From Clostridiales bacterium (GTDB lineage: Bacteria; Bacillota; Clostridia; Oscillospirales; Oscillospiraceae): DNA of 17,511 nt. Both the position numbers and the translations under genes were made by a program. The stretch is taken from the NCBI GenBank assembly GCA_004557735.1, contig SFFV01000028.1:1-17511 (forward strand), in the 5' to 3' direction. Below are positions 1-8,400 of this stretch, piece after piece. The notes beneath the pieces are model-generated. The model had not been told where the DNA came from, made no database searches, and saw only the letters and a program-made list of their open reading frames with translations. The first letter of the stretch is position 1. The number at the start of each line of letters is the position of its first letter.

Positions 1-153
1 TTTATGCAAAACTCTTTCGAGTTTCGCAAAGAACCCTTTCTGGTGCTTATTCAAACATAAGCTTTCTTACTTTGTTCAATTTACAAGGTACACAATTTTC
101 GCTGTCATCCGTTCAACTTTTTCGGTTCTTTCGCCCCGTTTCTCGGCGACAGC
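1..153 (-). ncRNA. Probable rRNA operon leader (rRNA genes beyond left edge)
   Basis: This is a non-coding transcript read leftwards from the promoter at 160-188. Three elements are visible in minus-strand order. First is a motif like CCTTGTAAATTGAACAAAG (70-88), resembling the CCTTGAAAACTGAA-type sequence found in Firmicute rRNA leaders and spacers. Next is a hairpin at 45-62 (GCTTAT/ATAAGC) followed by a boxA-like GGTTCTTTGCG (25-35). Last is a GAAA-capped 9-bp hairpin at 6-27. A stem, boxA, stem order fits an rRNA antitermination leader, so an rRNA gene, probably 16S, is expected just left of base 1. The rRNA itself is not in the window, so this remains an inference. Confidence 0.6.
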
Positions 154-159
154 TCATTA

Positions 160-188
160 AAGATATCACGCTCGACTTTGATTGTCAA
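160..188 (-). promoter_or_regulatory. Strong sigma-A promoter, rRNA type
   Basis: On the minus strand a perfect -35 TTGACA (183-188) is separated by exactly 17 bp from the -10 TATCTT (160-165). The start is predicted near 153. A run of A-tracts lies directly upstream (192-230 on the plus strand) and resembles an UP element. Strength, position and the leader that follows all point to an rRNA promoter transcribing leftwards out of the window. Confidence 0.75.
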
Positions 189-191
189 CAC

Positions 192-230
192 CTTTTTTCG
201 ATTTTTTCAAAAAACTTTTTCGTTTTTTGA
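192..230 (-). promoter_or_regulatory. A-tract region, UP-element-like
   Basis: Phased A/T runs sit immediately upstream of the -35 element at 183-188. They include an inverted repeat CAAAAAAC/GTTTTTTG (208-215 and 222-229) around a 6-base loop. A-tracts at this position raise the strength of rRNA promoters. The inverted repeat could also help stop transcription arriving from rpmB, but it has no GC and would be a weak terminator. Confidence 0.5.
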
Positions 231-267
231 CCGCGTCGAGATCCGTGTTTGACAAGGCCCGCCGGGG

Positions 268-309
268 CGAATGAGCCGCCCCCGTTCTCTCACGGGAGCG
301 GCTCATTCG
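268..309 (-). terminator. Strong hairpin downstream of rpmB, probable terminator
   Basis: A 12-bp arm pair (268-279 with 298-309) is followed by one C/A mismatch (280/297). Five more pairs (281-285 with 292-296) close a 6-base TCTCTC loop. It lies 30 bases after the rpmB stop codon, where a terminator is expected. No U-tract follows on the minus strand. On the plus strand only a short T-run lies about 8 bases beyond the stem. The role is therefore inferred from position and stem strength. Confidence 0.5.
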
Positions 310-339
310 AAATCCCTCTTTTTCACCAAAAGAGCGATC

Positions 340-528
340 TCAGACGGCCCGCGTGACCTTACCGCTGCGGAGGCAGCGGGTGCACGCATAAACGTGCTTC
401 GGGGTACCGTCGACGATGGCCTTGACGCGCTTCACATTGGGCTTCCAAGTGCGGTTGGCGCGGCGGTGGGAATGGCTGACCTTGATGCCGAAAGCGACAT
501 CCTTCTCGCAGTATTCACACTTTGCCAT
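340..528 (-). CDS. rpmB: 50S ribosomal protein L28
   Basis: The gene encodes a 62-residue protein of the large ribosomal subunit, matching the usual 60-65 residue bacterial L28. Two CxxC pairs (C4/C7 and C49/C52) form the zinc-ribbon of the zinc-binding (C+) form. The central region S18-K30 has the basic histidine/arginine/asparagine-rich RNA-binding sequence typical of the family, with the typical N-terminus MAKCEYC. The start is fixed by a strong GAGGAGGT ribosome binding site (538-545) nine bases upstream. It stands alone on the minus strand, with its own promoter (607-635) and a hairpin behind it (268-309). It is divergent from hprK and points the same way as the presumed rRNA operon. Identification is very secure. 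Confidence 0.97.
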   Translation of the reverse strand: MAKCEYCEKDVAFGIKVSHSHRRANRTWKPNVKRVKAIVDGTPKHVYACTRCLRSGKVTRAV

Positions 529-538
529 ACTTGCTGCA

Positions 539-600
539 CCTCCTCATCGAGAAATGAGCTGCCCTTTCGGGGCGCCGGCGACCGGTCTCCCGCGGACAGC
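539..600 (-). promoter_or_regulatory. Structured rpmB 5' leader
   Basis: The leader, about 70 nt long, contains two small hairpins in minus-strand order: GGGC/GCCC arms (570-573 with 561-564), then CTCAT/ATGAG arms (554-558 with 543-547). The 3' arm of the second overlaps the first GAG of the GAGGAGGT ribosome binding site. It could modulate access of the ribosome, as in other ribosomal-protein leaders, but no known leader family is recognised. Confidence 0.3.
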
Positions 601-606
601 TTATTT

Positions 607-635
607 ATAATAGCAGACAGCGCCGCTGAATGCAA
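607..635 (-). promoter_or_regulatory. rpmB promoter
   Basis: On the minus strand, -35 TTGCAT (630-635), a 17-bp spacer and -10 TATTAT (607-612) give a predicted start near base 600, about 70 nt ahead of the rpmB start codon. Both boxes are close to sigma-A consensus. Confidence 0.7.
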
Positions 636-680
636 GATGAATTTTCATTTTCTTTTAAAAAACTTCTCATTATGCAGCTG

Positions 681-709
681 TTGCCAAATCGGGCGGAATT
701 GATTACAAT
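681..709 (+). promoter_or_regulatory. Promoter of the hprK-dnaE operon
   Basis: The -35 box TTGCCA (681-686), a 17-bp spacer and the -10 box TACAAT (704-709) predict a start near 716, about 40 nt before the hprK start codon. It is the only convincing promoter before the tightly packed genes that follow. Confidence 0.8.
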
Positions 710-754
710 ATAGTATTATATCACCACCCATCATCTTGTTTCGGAGGAACGCTC

Positions 755-1687
755 ATGGCTCAGTCCTATTCCGTCAGTCTGGATACCATCGTCCGCGAGC
801 ATCATCTTTCTGTTGTCAACCGCGCGGTGGACTATGACCGCGTGCAGATCACCACCTGGGAGGTTTCACGTCCCGGGCTGCCGCTCGCCGGGTTTTACGA
901 TTACTTTGACGCCACGCGCGTGCAGATCATCGGCAAGCTCGAGATCACCTATTTGATGGATATGCGTCCCGAGGCCCGCGGCCGCAGCATAGAACGTTTC
1001 ATTTCCTCCGGGATCCGCTTTTGTATCGTGGCTCACGGCATGGACGTCCCGCCGGAGATGCTTGCCTCCGCGCGGCGCCACCAGGTAACGATCCTCACCA
1101 CGGAGCACTCCACGAGCGATTTTATGGCGCGTCTCATTCTGAGTCTCAACCGCTGGCTCGCTCCGCGCACCACGATGCACGGCGTGCTGATGGAAGTCCA
1201 CGGCGAGGGCGTGATGATCACGGGCGAGAGCGGCGTCGGCAAGAGCGAAAACGCCATGGCGCTTTTGAGCCGCGGCCACCGTCTCGTGGCGGACGACGCC
1301 ATTGAGGTCAAGCGCACCGCGCAGGACACGCTCGTCGGTTCCTCGCCGGAGCTGATCCGGTATTTCATGGAGATCCGCGGCATCGGTCTCATCGACGCAC
1401 GGCATATGTTCGGCATCGGCGCGGTGAAGCCCGATCAGGTCATCGACCTTGTCGTGCATTTCGAACCGTGGGACGAGAACAAGGTCTACGACCGTCTCGG
1501 CAACGAGACGCAATTCACGGAGATTCTCGGCGTCAGGATCCCGTACTTCGTCGTGCCGGTGCGCCCGGGACGAAATCTTGCGGCGATCCTCGAGCTTGCA
1601 GCGATGAATAACCGCGAGCGCAAAATGGGCTACAATGCCGCGCAGGTGCTCGTGGAACGCCACGACCGGATGGTGGACGAGGGATGA
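755..1687 (+). CDS. hprK: HPr kinase/phosphorylase
   Basis: This bifunctional enzyme phosphorylates Ser46 of HPr using ATP or pyrophosphate and removes the phosphate by phosphorolysis. Ser-phosphorylated HPr is the co-effector of catabolite repression through CcpA in Gram-positive bacteria. The protein has 310 residues, the usual family length. Residues 1-130 form the regulatory N-terminal domain and about 135-310 the kinase core. The Walker A loop GESGVGKS is at 157-164, an aspartate pair lies at 180-181, and the family signature MEIRGIGLIDARHMFG is at 205-220. The C-terminal active-site loop VPVRPGRN covers 267-274. GGAGG (743-747) seven bases upstream fixes the start. It is first in the operon and overlaps murB by 4 bases. 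HPr and CcpA are not in this window. Confidence 0.97.
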   Translation: MAQSYSVSLDTIVREHHLSVVNRAVDYDRVQITTWEVSRPGLPLAGFYDYFDATRVQIIGKLEITYLMDMRPEARGRSIERFISSGIRFCIVAHGMDVPPEMLASARRHQVTILTTEHSTSDFMARLILSLNRWLAPRTTMHGVLMEVHGEGVMITGESGVGKSENAMALLSRGHRLVADDAIEVKRTAQDTLVGSSPELIRYFMEIRGIGLIDARHMFGIGAVKPDQVIDLVVHFEPWDENKVYDRLGNETQFTEILGVRIPYFVVPVRPGRNLAAILELAAMNNRERKMGYNAAQVLVERHDRMVDEG

Positions 1688-2601
1688 ACAATACCGAACT
1701 CCGCTCCTTCCTTCGCGAAGCGCGCTCCCGCCGCCCGGAGCTTACGATCCTTGAAAACGAACCGATGAGCCGTCACTGCTCCTTTCGCATCGGGGGAGCC
1801 TGCGACGCGATGCTGCTGCCGTCCTCGATCGCGGACGTAGAGGCGGTCTGCGCTCTGCTTGCCGAATGCGGGGAGAAGCCGTTTCTCATGGGCAACGGCA
1901 CAAATCTTCTCGTTACCGACGCGCCGCTGCACCGCATTGTGCTGCGCATGGGCGAAGAGTTTTCGCGCGTCGATCCGGTCAGCGGAACGGCTCTCCGCGC
2001 CGAGAGCGGCGCAACGCTCTCGCGCCTTGCCTCGTTTGCCGCGGCGCGCGGTCTCGCCGGGCTCGAATTTGCCCACGGCATCCCCGGCACGCTCGGCGGT
2101 GCGGCGTCCATGAACGCGGGCGCCTACGGCGGCGAGATGAAGGACGTCGTAACGTCCGTGACGTATCTCGACAAAGACCTTTCTCTCCGCGAAACGGACG
2201 ACGCGGGCTTTTCCTACCGCCACAGCCGCTTCTCCGATACCGACTGTATCGTTCTCGGCGCAAAGATCTCGCTGCGCGAGGACGATCCCGACGCCATCCG
2301 CGAGCGGATGCGTTCGCTCGCCGAGCGGCGGAGAAGCTCGCAGCCGCTCGACATGCCGTCCGCCGGCAGCACATTCAAGCGTCCCGCGGGGGGATACGCC
2401 GCAGCGCTTATCGACGGGGCCGGGCTCAAGGGCTATACCGTTGGCGGCGCGCAGGTGAGCGAAAAGCACGCGGGCTTCGTCGTCAACCGCGGCGGAGCGT
2501 GCTTTGACGACGTGCTCCGGCTCATTGAACACATCCAGAACGAGGTCTACCGCGTCTCCGGCATCGAGCTGGAACCGGAGGTCAAGATCATCCGCGAATA
2601 A
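1684..2601 (+). CDS. murB: UDP-N-acetylenolpyruvoylglucosamine reductase (MurB)
   Basis: This cytoplasmic FAD enzyme reduces UDP-GlcNAc-enolpyruvate to UDP-MurNAc with NADPH, the second committed step of peptidoglycan synthesis. The 305-residue length fits type II MurB. FAD-binding motifs include GNGTNLLV (70-77) and the glycine-rich GIPGTLGGAASMNAGAYGGE (132-151). The YRHSR segment (178-182) corresponds to the catalytic arginine region. SAGSTFKRP (226-234) carries the catalytic serine, probably S229. GAGLKGYTVGGAQVSEKHA (245-263) and the terminal LEPEV (296-300), with the catalytic glutamate, follow. The ATG overlaps the hprK stop (ATGA), and a GAGGG in the end of hprK can serve as ribosome binding site. 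Placement between hprK and rapZ is typical of clostridia. Confidence 0.97.
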   Translation: MNNTELRSFLREARSRRPELTILENEPMSRHCSFRIGGACDAMLLPSSIADVEAVCALLAECGEKPFLMGNGTNLLVTDAPLHRIVLRMGEEFSRVDPVSGTALRAESGATLSRLASFAAARGLAGLEFAHGIPGTLGGAASMNAGAYGGEMKDVVTSVTYLDKDLSLRETDDAGFSYRHSRFSDTDCIVLGAKISLREDDPDAIRERMRSLAERRRSSQPLDMPSAGSTFKRPAGGYAAALIDGAGLKGYTVGGAQVSEKHAGFVVNRGGACFDDVLRLIEHIQNEVYRVSGIELEPEVKIIRE

Positions 2602-2630
2602 AAAGGTCACGAGGAAAGATATATTAAACT

Positions 2631-3497
2631 ATGGAATTTCTGATCGTCACCGGTCTTTCGGGCGCCGGCAAAACGCAGGCTGCGCATTTTCTGGAGGATA
2701 TGGGGTATTACTGCGTAGACAACATGCCCTCGGCGCTTTTGCAGCCGTTTGCGGAATTCTGCATCGCCTCGCAGGGCCGCTTTACAAAGGTCGCCCTTGT
2801 TACGGACGTGCGCGCGCACGAGAGCTTCGAGCAGCTTTTCCGCGCGCTTGATTCGCTGCGCGCACTCGACTGCACATTCCGCATTTTGTTTCTCGAAGCG
2901 CCGGAGAGCACGCTCATCCGCCGCTACAAGGAAACGCGCCGCCGCCATCCGCTCACAGAGCCCGGCAAAACGGTGCAGGCTGCGCTGCGGGAGGAGATCG
3001 CGCTCCTGCAGCCGGTGCGCGACCGCGCCGACTACATTATCAATACGCAGAATCTCACGCTCGCGCAGCTGCACAAAAAGCTCTGCCGCCTGCTCACCGA
3101 GACCGGTGAGGCAAAGCTGCCGATCAACGTTGTCGCCTTCGGCTACAAATACGGCATCCCCATCGACGCCGATCTCGTGCTGGACGTGCGGTTTCTGCCG
3201 AATCCCTATTATATTGAAGAGCTGAAGGGTCTTTCCGGGCTTGACCAGCCGGTGTTTGACTTCGTCATGCAGCAGCCGGACACCGCGGAATACATACGCC
3301 TTCTCACGGCGTTTATCGATTTCCAGCTCCCGCGCTTCCGGGAGGAGGGCAAGCCCGCGCTCACCGTGGCCGTCGGCTGCACCGGCGGGCGCCACCGGAG
3401 CATTTCCGTGGCGCGCGCGCTCACAGATCATCTGCTCGAGCACGGGCAGAACGCGCGGCTCATCTGCCGCGATCTTGAGAGGGTAAACGAACAATGA
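2631..3497 (+). CDS. rapZ: RapZ family nucleotide-binding protein (YvcJ type)
   Basis: RapZ (YvcJ in Bacillus) is a P-loop NTP-binding protein. In enterobacteria it is an RNA-binding adaptor sensing glucosamine-6-phosphate; in Gram-positives its role is less clear, although it binds and hydrolyses nucleotides. The 288-residue length is standard. The Walker A motif GLSGAGKT is at 8-15 and the N-terminal kinase-like domain runs to about 155. The C-terminal domain shows GYKYG (171-175), DVRFLPNPYY (185-194) and GCTGGRHRS (249-257), all family hallmarks. It lies 29 bases after murB. The ribosome binding site is weaker than its neighbours: AGGAAAG (2612-2618) is 12 bases from ATG, across an AT-rich gap. 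Its stop overlaps the yvcK start by 4 bases. Confidence 0.95.
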   Translation: MEFLIVTGLSGAGKTQAAHFLEDMGYYCVDNMPSALLQPFAEFCIASQGRFTKVALVTDVRAHESFEQLFRALDSLRALDCTFRILFLEAPESTLIRRYKETRRRHPLTEPGKTVQAALREEIALLQPVRDRADYIINTQNLTLAQLHKKLCRLLTETGEAKLPINVVAFGYKYGIPIDADLVLDVRFLPNPYYIEELKGLSGLDQPVFDFVMQQPDTAEYIRLLTAFIDFQLPRFREEGKPALTVAVGCTGGRHRSISVARALTDHLLEHGQNARLICRDLERVNEQ

Positions 3498-4498
3498 AAC
3501 AGCGTCTTTCCCGCCGTCCGGATATAAAGATCGTCGCCATCGGCGGCGGTACCGGACTTTCCACCATGCTGCGCGGCCTGAAGCGCATTTCGCCGTCCAT
3601 TACCGCCATCGTCACCGTCATGGACAACGGCGGCGGCAGCGGCGTGCTCCGGCAGGAGCTCGGCATGCTCCCGCCCGGCGACATCCGCAACTGCCTGCAG
3701 GCGCTCGCGAACACCGAGCCGACGATGGAGGCGCTGCTCGCCTACCGGTTCCGGGACGGCGCGCTGCGCGGTCAGAGCTTCGGCAATCTCTTTCTCGCCG
3801 CGCTCAACGGCATGTGCGATACGTTTGACGAGGCCGTCGCGCGCATGGGCGAGGTGCTCGCCATCACCGGGCGCGTGCTGCCGGTCACAAACGAAAACGT
3901 GCAGCTCCTCGCCGATTTCGACGACGGCGTGACCGTCACGGGCGAATCGCAGATTGCCGAATACAAAAAGGACCTCACGCGGCGCATTGTGCGGGCATAT
4001 CTTTCGCCGGAGCACCCCGTGGCGCTCGGCGCCTGTCTCGACGCCATCCGGGAGGCAGACCTCATCGTGCTCGGCCCCGGCAGCCTTTATACGAGCGTCA
4101 TTCCGAATCTTCTCGTCTCCGGCATCCGCGAGGCGATCCACGCGTCGGACGCCGTCAAGGTCTACGTTATGAATCTTATGACGCAAAGCGGCGAGACCGC
4201 AGGGTATACTGCCGTCGATCATGTCCGCGCGCTTTTCGACCACGGCGGCGAGGGACTCTTCGACTATACGCTCGTAAACGATCTTCCGATCCCGCCCGAA
4301 GCGCAGGAGGGGTATCTTCGCGAGGGCGCCGTCCCCATCACGGCGGACGAGAAGGCGCTCGCCGCTCTCGGCGTCACCGTCCGGTACGCGCCCGTGGCGC
4401 TCTGGCAAAAGTCGCTCGTGCGGCACGATCCCGCCGCGCTCGCCGCAGCGCTGCGCGATCTTTACCGCGAAACCTCTCCCACCCGCATTTACGGATAA
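3494..4498 (+). CDS. yvcK: YvcK/CofD-like gluconeogenesis factor
   Basis: YvcK proteins bind UDP-GlcNAc and other UDP-sugars. In Bacillus and relatives they are needed for growth on gluconeogenic substrates and for correct placement of the cell-wall synthase PBP1. The fold is that of CofD, the coenzyme F420 transferase, but no F420 genes are nearby, so the YvcK role is preferred. The protein has 334 residues. The N-terminal glycine loop GGGTGLS is at 17-23, TVMDNGGGSG at 41-50, PPGDIRN at 60-66, GPGSLYTS at 194-201 and NLMTQSGET at 227-235. The usual Bacillus form of the second motif is DDGGSSG, so residues 45 and 48 differ here. The ATG overlaps the rapZ stop, suggesting coupled translation. 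Confidence 0.94.
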   Translation: MKQRLSRRPDIKIVAIGGGTGLSTMLRGLKRISPSITAIVTVMDNGGGSGVLRQELGMLPPGDIRNCLQALANTEPTMEALLAYRFRDGALRGQSFGNLFLAALNGMCDTFDEAVARMGEVLAITGRVLPVTNENVQLLADFDDGVTVTGESQIAEYKKDLTRRIVRAYLSPEHPVALGACLDAIREADLIVLGPGSLYTSVIPNLLVSGIREAIHASDAVKVYVMNLMTQSGETAGYTAVDHVRALFDHGGEGLFDYTLVNDLPIPPEAQEGYLREGAVPITADEKALAALGVTVRYAPVALWQKSLVRHDPAALAAALRDLYRETSPTRIYG

Positions 4499-4519
4499 AC
4501 ACAAAACGAGGTTTTTCCC

Positions 4520-5410
4520 ATGTCCTTTTCGTCCGAAGCCAAAACCGAGCTGTGCCGCGTCCCGCTCAGCCGCGTCTGCTGTGCGCGGGCCGAGGCCTAC
4601 GGCGTGCTTTTATACTGCCACACGTTCGACCGGCGGGAGATCCGCATCATCACGGCGAACGACGCCTTTGCCCAGCGCCTGCCGAAGCTGTTCCGGCGCG
4701 CTTTCTCGATCCCGTTCGACCATGTGCCGCCGGAGGGCGCGGCGGGCAAGCGCACGTTCCTTATCACCGCGCCGGAAAAGATCCTCGCAGTCCTTGAAGT
4801 TTTCGGGCAGGAGAGCACCGTTTCTCACCATATCAACTACGGCATGCTCGAAACCGACTGCTGCCGGCAGAGTTTCTTCCGCGGGGCGTTTCTCGCCGGC
4901 GGCAGCGTGACCGACCCGGACAAGCGCTACCATCTCGAGCTTCTTACGAGTCACCCGAGCGTGAGCCGCGAAGCGTTCAGCCTCATGCTGGAAATGGGCT
5001 TCGCGCCGAAGGACGCCGTGCGCAGCGGCGGATACATCACCTATTTCAAGCAGTCTGAGGCGATCGAGGATGTGCTCACGACGATCGGCGCGCCGCTCGC
5101 GGCCATGGGCATCATGCAGGCGAAGATGCAGAAGGATATGCGAAACGCCGTCAACCGCCGCGTCAACTGCGACAGCGCCAACGCCGACAAGATCGTCCTC
5201 GCCGCACAGGAGCAGCTTGACGCCATCCGCGAGCTGGACCGGAAATACGGTCTCGACACGCTCCCGGATATTTTGCAGGAAACGGCCATGCTGCGCATCG
5301 CCAACCCCGAATCGAGCCTTTCCGATCTTGCGCGGCTCGCCAGCCCCCCGGTGTCCAAAAGCTGCATGAGCCACCGGTTAAAGAAGCTGTTAGAGTACAA
5401 AGGAGACTGA
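4520..5410 (+). CDS. whiA: DNA-binding protein WhiA
   Basis: WhiA joins a degenerate LAGLIDADG-homing-endonuclease-like domain to a C-terminal helix-turn-helix. It controls sporulation septation in Streptomyces and affects division and chromosome segregation in Bacillus. The 296-residue length is slightly short of the common 300-330. The core RGAFLAGGSVTDPDKRYHLE is at 121-140, and NRRVNCDSANADKI (212-225) is a conserved linker motif. The helix-turn-helix lies at about 258-291 (LSDLARLASPPVSKSCMSHR within it). The nuclease catalytic acidic pattern is not retained, as expected for WhiA. GAGG (4508-4511) is eight bases before ATG. The rapZ-yvcK-whiA order is among the most conserved in Gram-positive genomes, and dnaE follows one base after its stop codon. 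Confidence 0.96.
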   Translation: MSFSSEAKTELCRVPLSRVCCARAEAYGVLLYCHTFDRREIRIITANDAFAQRLPKLFRRAFSIPFDHVPPEGAAGKRTFLITAPEKILAVLEVFGQESTVSHHINYGMLETDCCRQSFFRGAFLAGGSVTDPDKRYHLELLTSHPSVSREAFSLMLEMGFAPKDAVRSGGYITYFKQSEAIEDVLTTIGAPLAAMGIMQAKMQKDMRNAVNRRVNCDSANADKIVLAAQEQLDAIRELDRKYGLDTLPDILQETAMLRIANPESSLSDLARLASPPVSKSCMSHRLKKLLEYKGD

Positions 5411-5411
5411 T

Positions 5412-8400
5412 ATGGGCTTTGTCCATCTGCATGTGCATACGGAATACTCCCTGCTGGACGGCGCCTGCCGCATCAGGGATCTGGCGCGCCGCGCCAAGGA
5501 GATGGGGCAAACGGCGCTCGCCGTCACCGACCACGGCGTGATGTACGGCGCAGTCTCTTTTTACCGCGCGTGTCTTGCCGAGGGCGTCCGTCCGATCATC
5601 GGCTGCGAGGTGTACGTTGCGCCGCGCTCCCGCTTTGACCGCGAGCACGGCATCGACAACGAGTATTCCCATCTCATCCTCCTGTGCAAAAACGACGTCG
5701 GCTACCGGAATCTCTGCTATCTTGTTTCCTGCGGCTTTACGGACGGATTTTATATCAGGCCGCGCATCGACTGGGCGCTTCTGCACGAGCACGCCGAGGG
5801 GCTGATCTGCCTTTCCGGCTGTCTCGCGGGATATCTCTCCCGGCACATCGTCGCCGACGATTACGAGGGCGCGAAGAAAAAGGCGCTCGAGCTGCGCGAG
5901 CTGTTCGGCGAGGACTTCTTTCTGGAAATTCAGGATCACGGCATTCCGGACGAACGCAAGGCTGCGCTCGGGCTGCGCCGTCTCTCGCGCGAGACGGGCA
6001 TCCCTCTCGTCGTGACAAACGACGCGCATTATATTAATAAGGAAGACGCCGGCAATCAGGACGTCCTTCTCTGCATACAGACCGGCAAAACCGTGGATGA
6101 CCCCGACCGGATGAAGTTCTCCTCCCCCGAGCTCTATCTCAAAAGCGAGGAGGAAATGCGCGCGCTCTTCCCCGATGAGCCGCAGGCCGCGGACGTCACC
6201 GAGGAGATCGCCGCGCGCTGCCGTTACGATTTTGAATTCGGTCACTACCACCTGCCGGAATATAAGCTCCCGGAGGGGGAAACGGACAGCTTCGCCTACC
6301 TCACGCGCCTCTGCCGCGAGGGGTACGCGCACCGCTACGGCGAGAGCGGCACGGCGGAGATGGAAGCGCAGCTCCAATATGAGCTGGACATGATTCACCG
6401 CATGGGGTTTGTGGACTACTTCCTCATCGTGTGGGACTTTGTTCATTATGCGAAAAGCCACGGCATCCCCGTCGGCCCGGGGCGCGGCAGCGCCGCGGGC
6501 AGCATGGTCTCCTACACGCTCGGCATCACGGACGTGGACCCGATCCGGTACTCGCTCTTTTTCGAGCGGTTTCTCAACCCGGAGCGCGTGAGCATGCCCG
6601 ATATCGACATGGACTTCTGCGTGCGCCGCCGCGGCGAGGTCATCGACTATGTGACGCGCAAATACGGCGCCGACCATGTCGCGCAGATCGTCACGTTCGG
6701 CACAATGGCCGCGCGCATGGCCATCCGCGACGTCGGCCGCGCGCTGAACATCAGCTATGCCGAAACCGACGCCGTCGCCAAGCAGGTGCCGAGCGGCCCA
6801 GGCGCGCTCAATATGACGCTCGACGAGGCTCTCAAGCTCTCCAAGCCGCTCAAGGATATGTACGGGAGCGATGAAAAGGTCAAAAAACTCATCGACACCG
6901 CCCGTGCGCTCGAGGGCATGCCGCGCCACGCCTCCACCCACGCCGCCGGCGTCGTCATCACGCACCGGCCGGTGTACGAATATGTCCCGCTCGCCACGAA
7001 CGACGGCAGCCCCGTCACGCAGTATACGATGACGACGCTCGAAGAGCTGGGTCTGCTGAAAATGGACTTTCTGGGGCTTCGCAATCTCACGGTGCTCGAG
7101 GACGCGGCGCAGCTCGTCCGGCGCACAGATCCGGATTTTTCCGTGGACACCATTCCGATGGACGATCCGGCGGTGTTCGATATGCTTGCCGCCGGCAAGA
7201 CCTCGGGCGTATTTCAGCTCGAATCGGCGGGCATCACGGGCGTGTGCGCCGCGCTGCGGCCGAAATCTCTCGAAGATATCACCGCCGTTATCGCGCTCTA
7301 CCGCCCCGGCCCGATGGACAGCATCCCGAAATTCCTTGAGTGCAGCCAGCACCCGGAAAAGATCCGCTACAAGCACCCGAAGCTCGAACCGATCCTCGGC
7401 GTCACCTACGGCTGTATGGTCTATCAGGAGCAGGTGCAGCAGGTGTTCCGGGAGCTTGCCGGATACTCGCTCGGTCAGGCGGACGTCATCCGCCGTGCCA
7501 TGAGCAAGAAAAAGCACGCCGTCATCGACGCCGAGCGCGTCGCCTTCATCCACGGCGATCCCGCGCGGAACATCCCCGGCTGCGTCGCCAACGGCGTGCC
7601 GGAGGACGTCGCGGGCAGCATTTACGACGAGATCGTTGATTTTGCCAACTACGCCTTCAACAAAGCGCATGCCGTTTCGTACGCCTTCGTCACCTACCGC
7701 ACGGCGTATATGAAATGCCACTATCCGCGCGAGTATATGGCGGCGCTGCTCACGAGCGTGCTCGACAACAGCACGAAGGTCGCCGAGTATATCGCCGAGT
7801 GCCGCGACATGGGCATAAAGCTCCTGCCGCCGGACGTGAACGAGTCGGACGCCGACTTCACCGTGGCGGGCGAGAACATCCGCTTCGGTCTCGTCGCCAT
7901 CAAGGGTATCGGCTGGGGCTTCATTGAAGAGCTCAAGGCCGAGCGCGAGAGCGGCGGCCCGTTCCGCACGCTCGACGAATTCTGCCGCCGGATGGTGCCG
8001 CGCGATTTGAACCGCCGCGCCGTGGAATCGCTCATCAAGGCCGGCGCCTTTGATTCGCTCGGCTTCAGGCGCCGGGCGCTGCTCACGGCCTCGGGGCCGA
8101 TCATCGACAGCGTCACCGCCGACAGCCGGAAAAATATTGCCGGGCAGCTCGACCTTTTCGGCATGGGCGGCGAATCGGAAAGTGAGAGCGTCCGCACCGT
8201 CCCGCTGCCGGACGTACCGGAGTTCACGCGGCAGGAGCTTATGACGATGGAGCGCGAGACGACCGGGCTTTATCTCTCCGGTCATCCGATGGACGACTAC
8301 CGCGACCGGGCGCGCGACGTCGGCGCGGTCGCCATCGGCGCGATCCTGAACGACTTTGCCGAGGAAACGCCCCGGCGCTTCCGTGACGGACAGGAGGTTC

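Noticed and set aside
271..702. Open frame of 143 codons on the plus strand
   Set aside because: It begins in the hairpin at 268-309 and runs antisense through rpmB and both divergent promoters. It has no ribosome binding site and no recognisable motif.
2620..2625. TATATT as an internal -10 box before rapZ
   Set aside because: No -35 element lies at a suitable distance upstream, and the start would fall at the rapZ start codon.
3494..4498. CofD (coenzyme F420 transferase) as the identity of yvcK
   Set aside because: The fold is shared, but the position between rapZ and whiA is diagnostic for YvcK, and no F420 genes are present.
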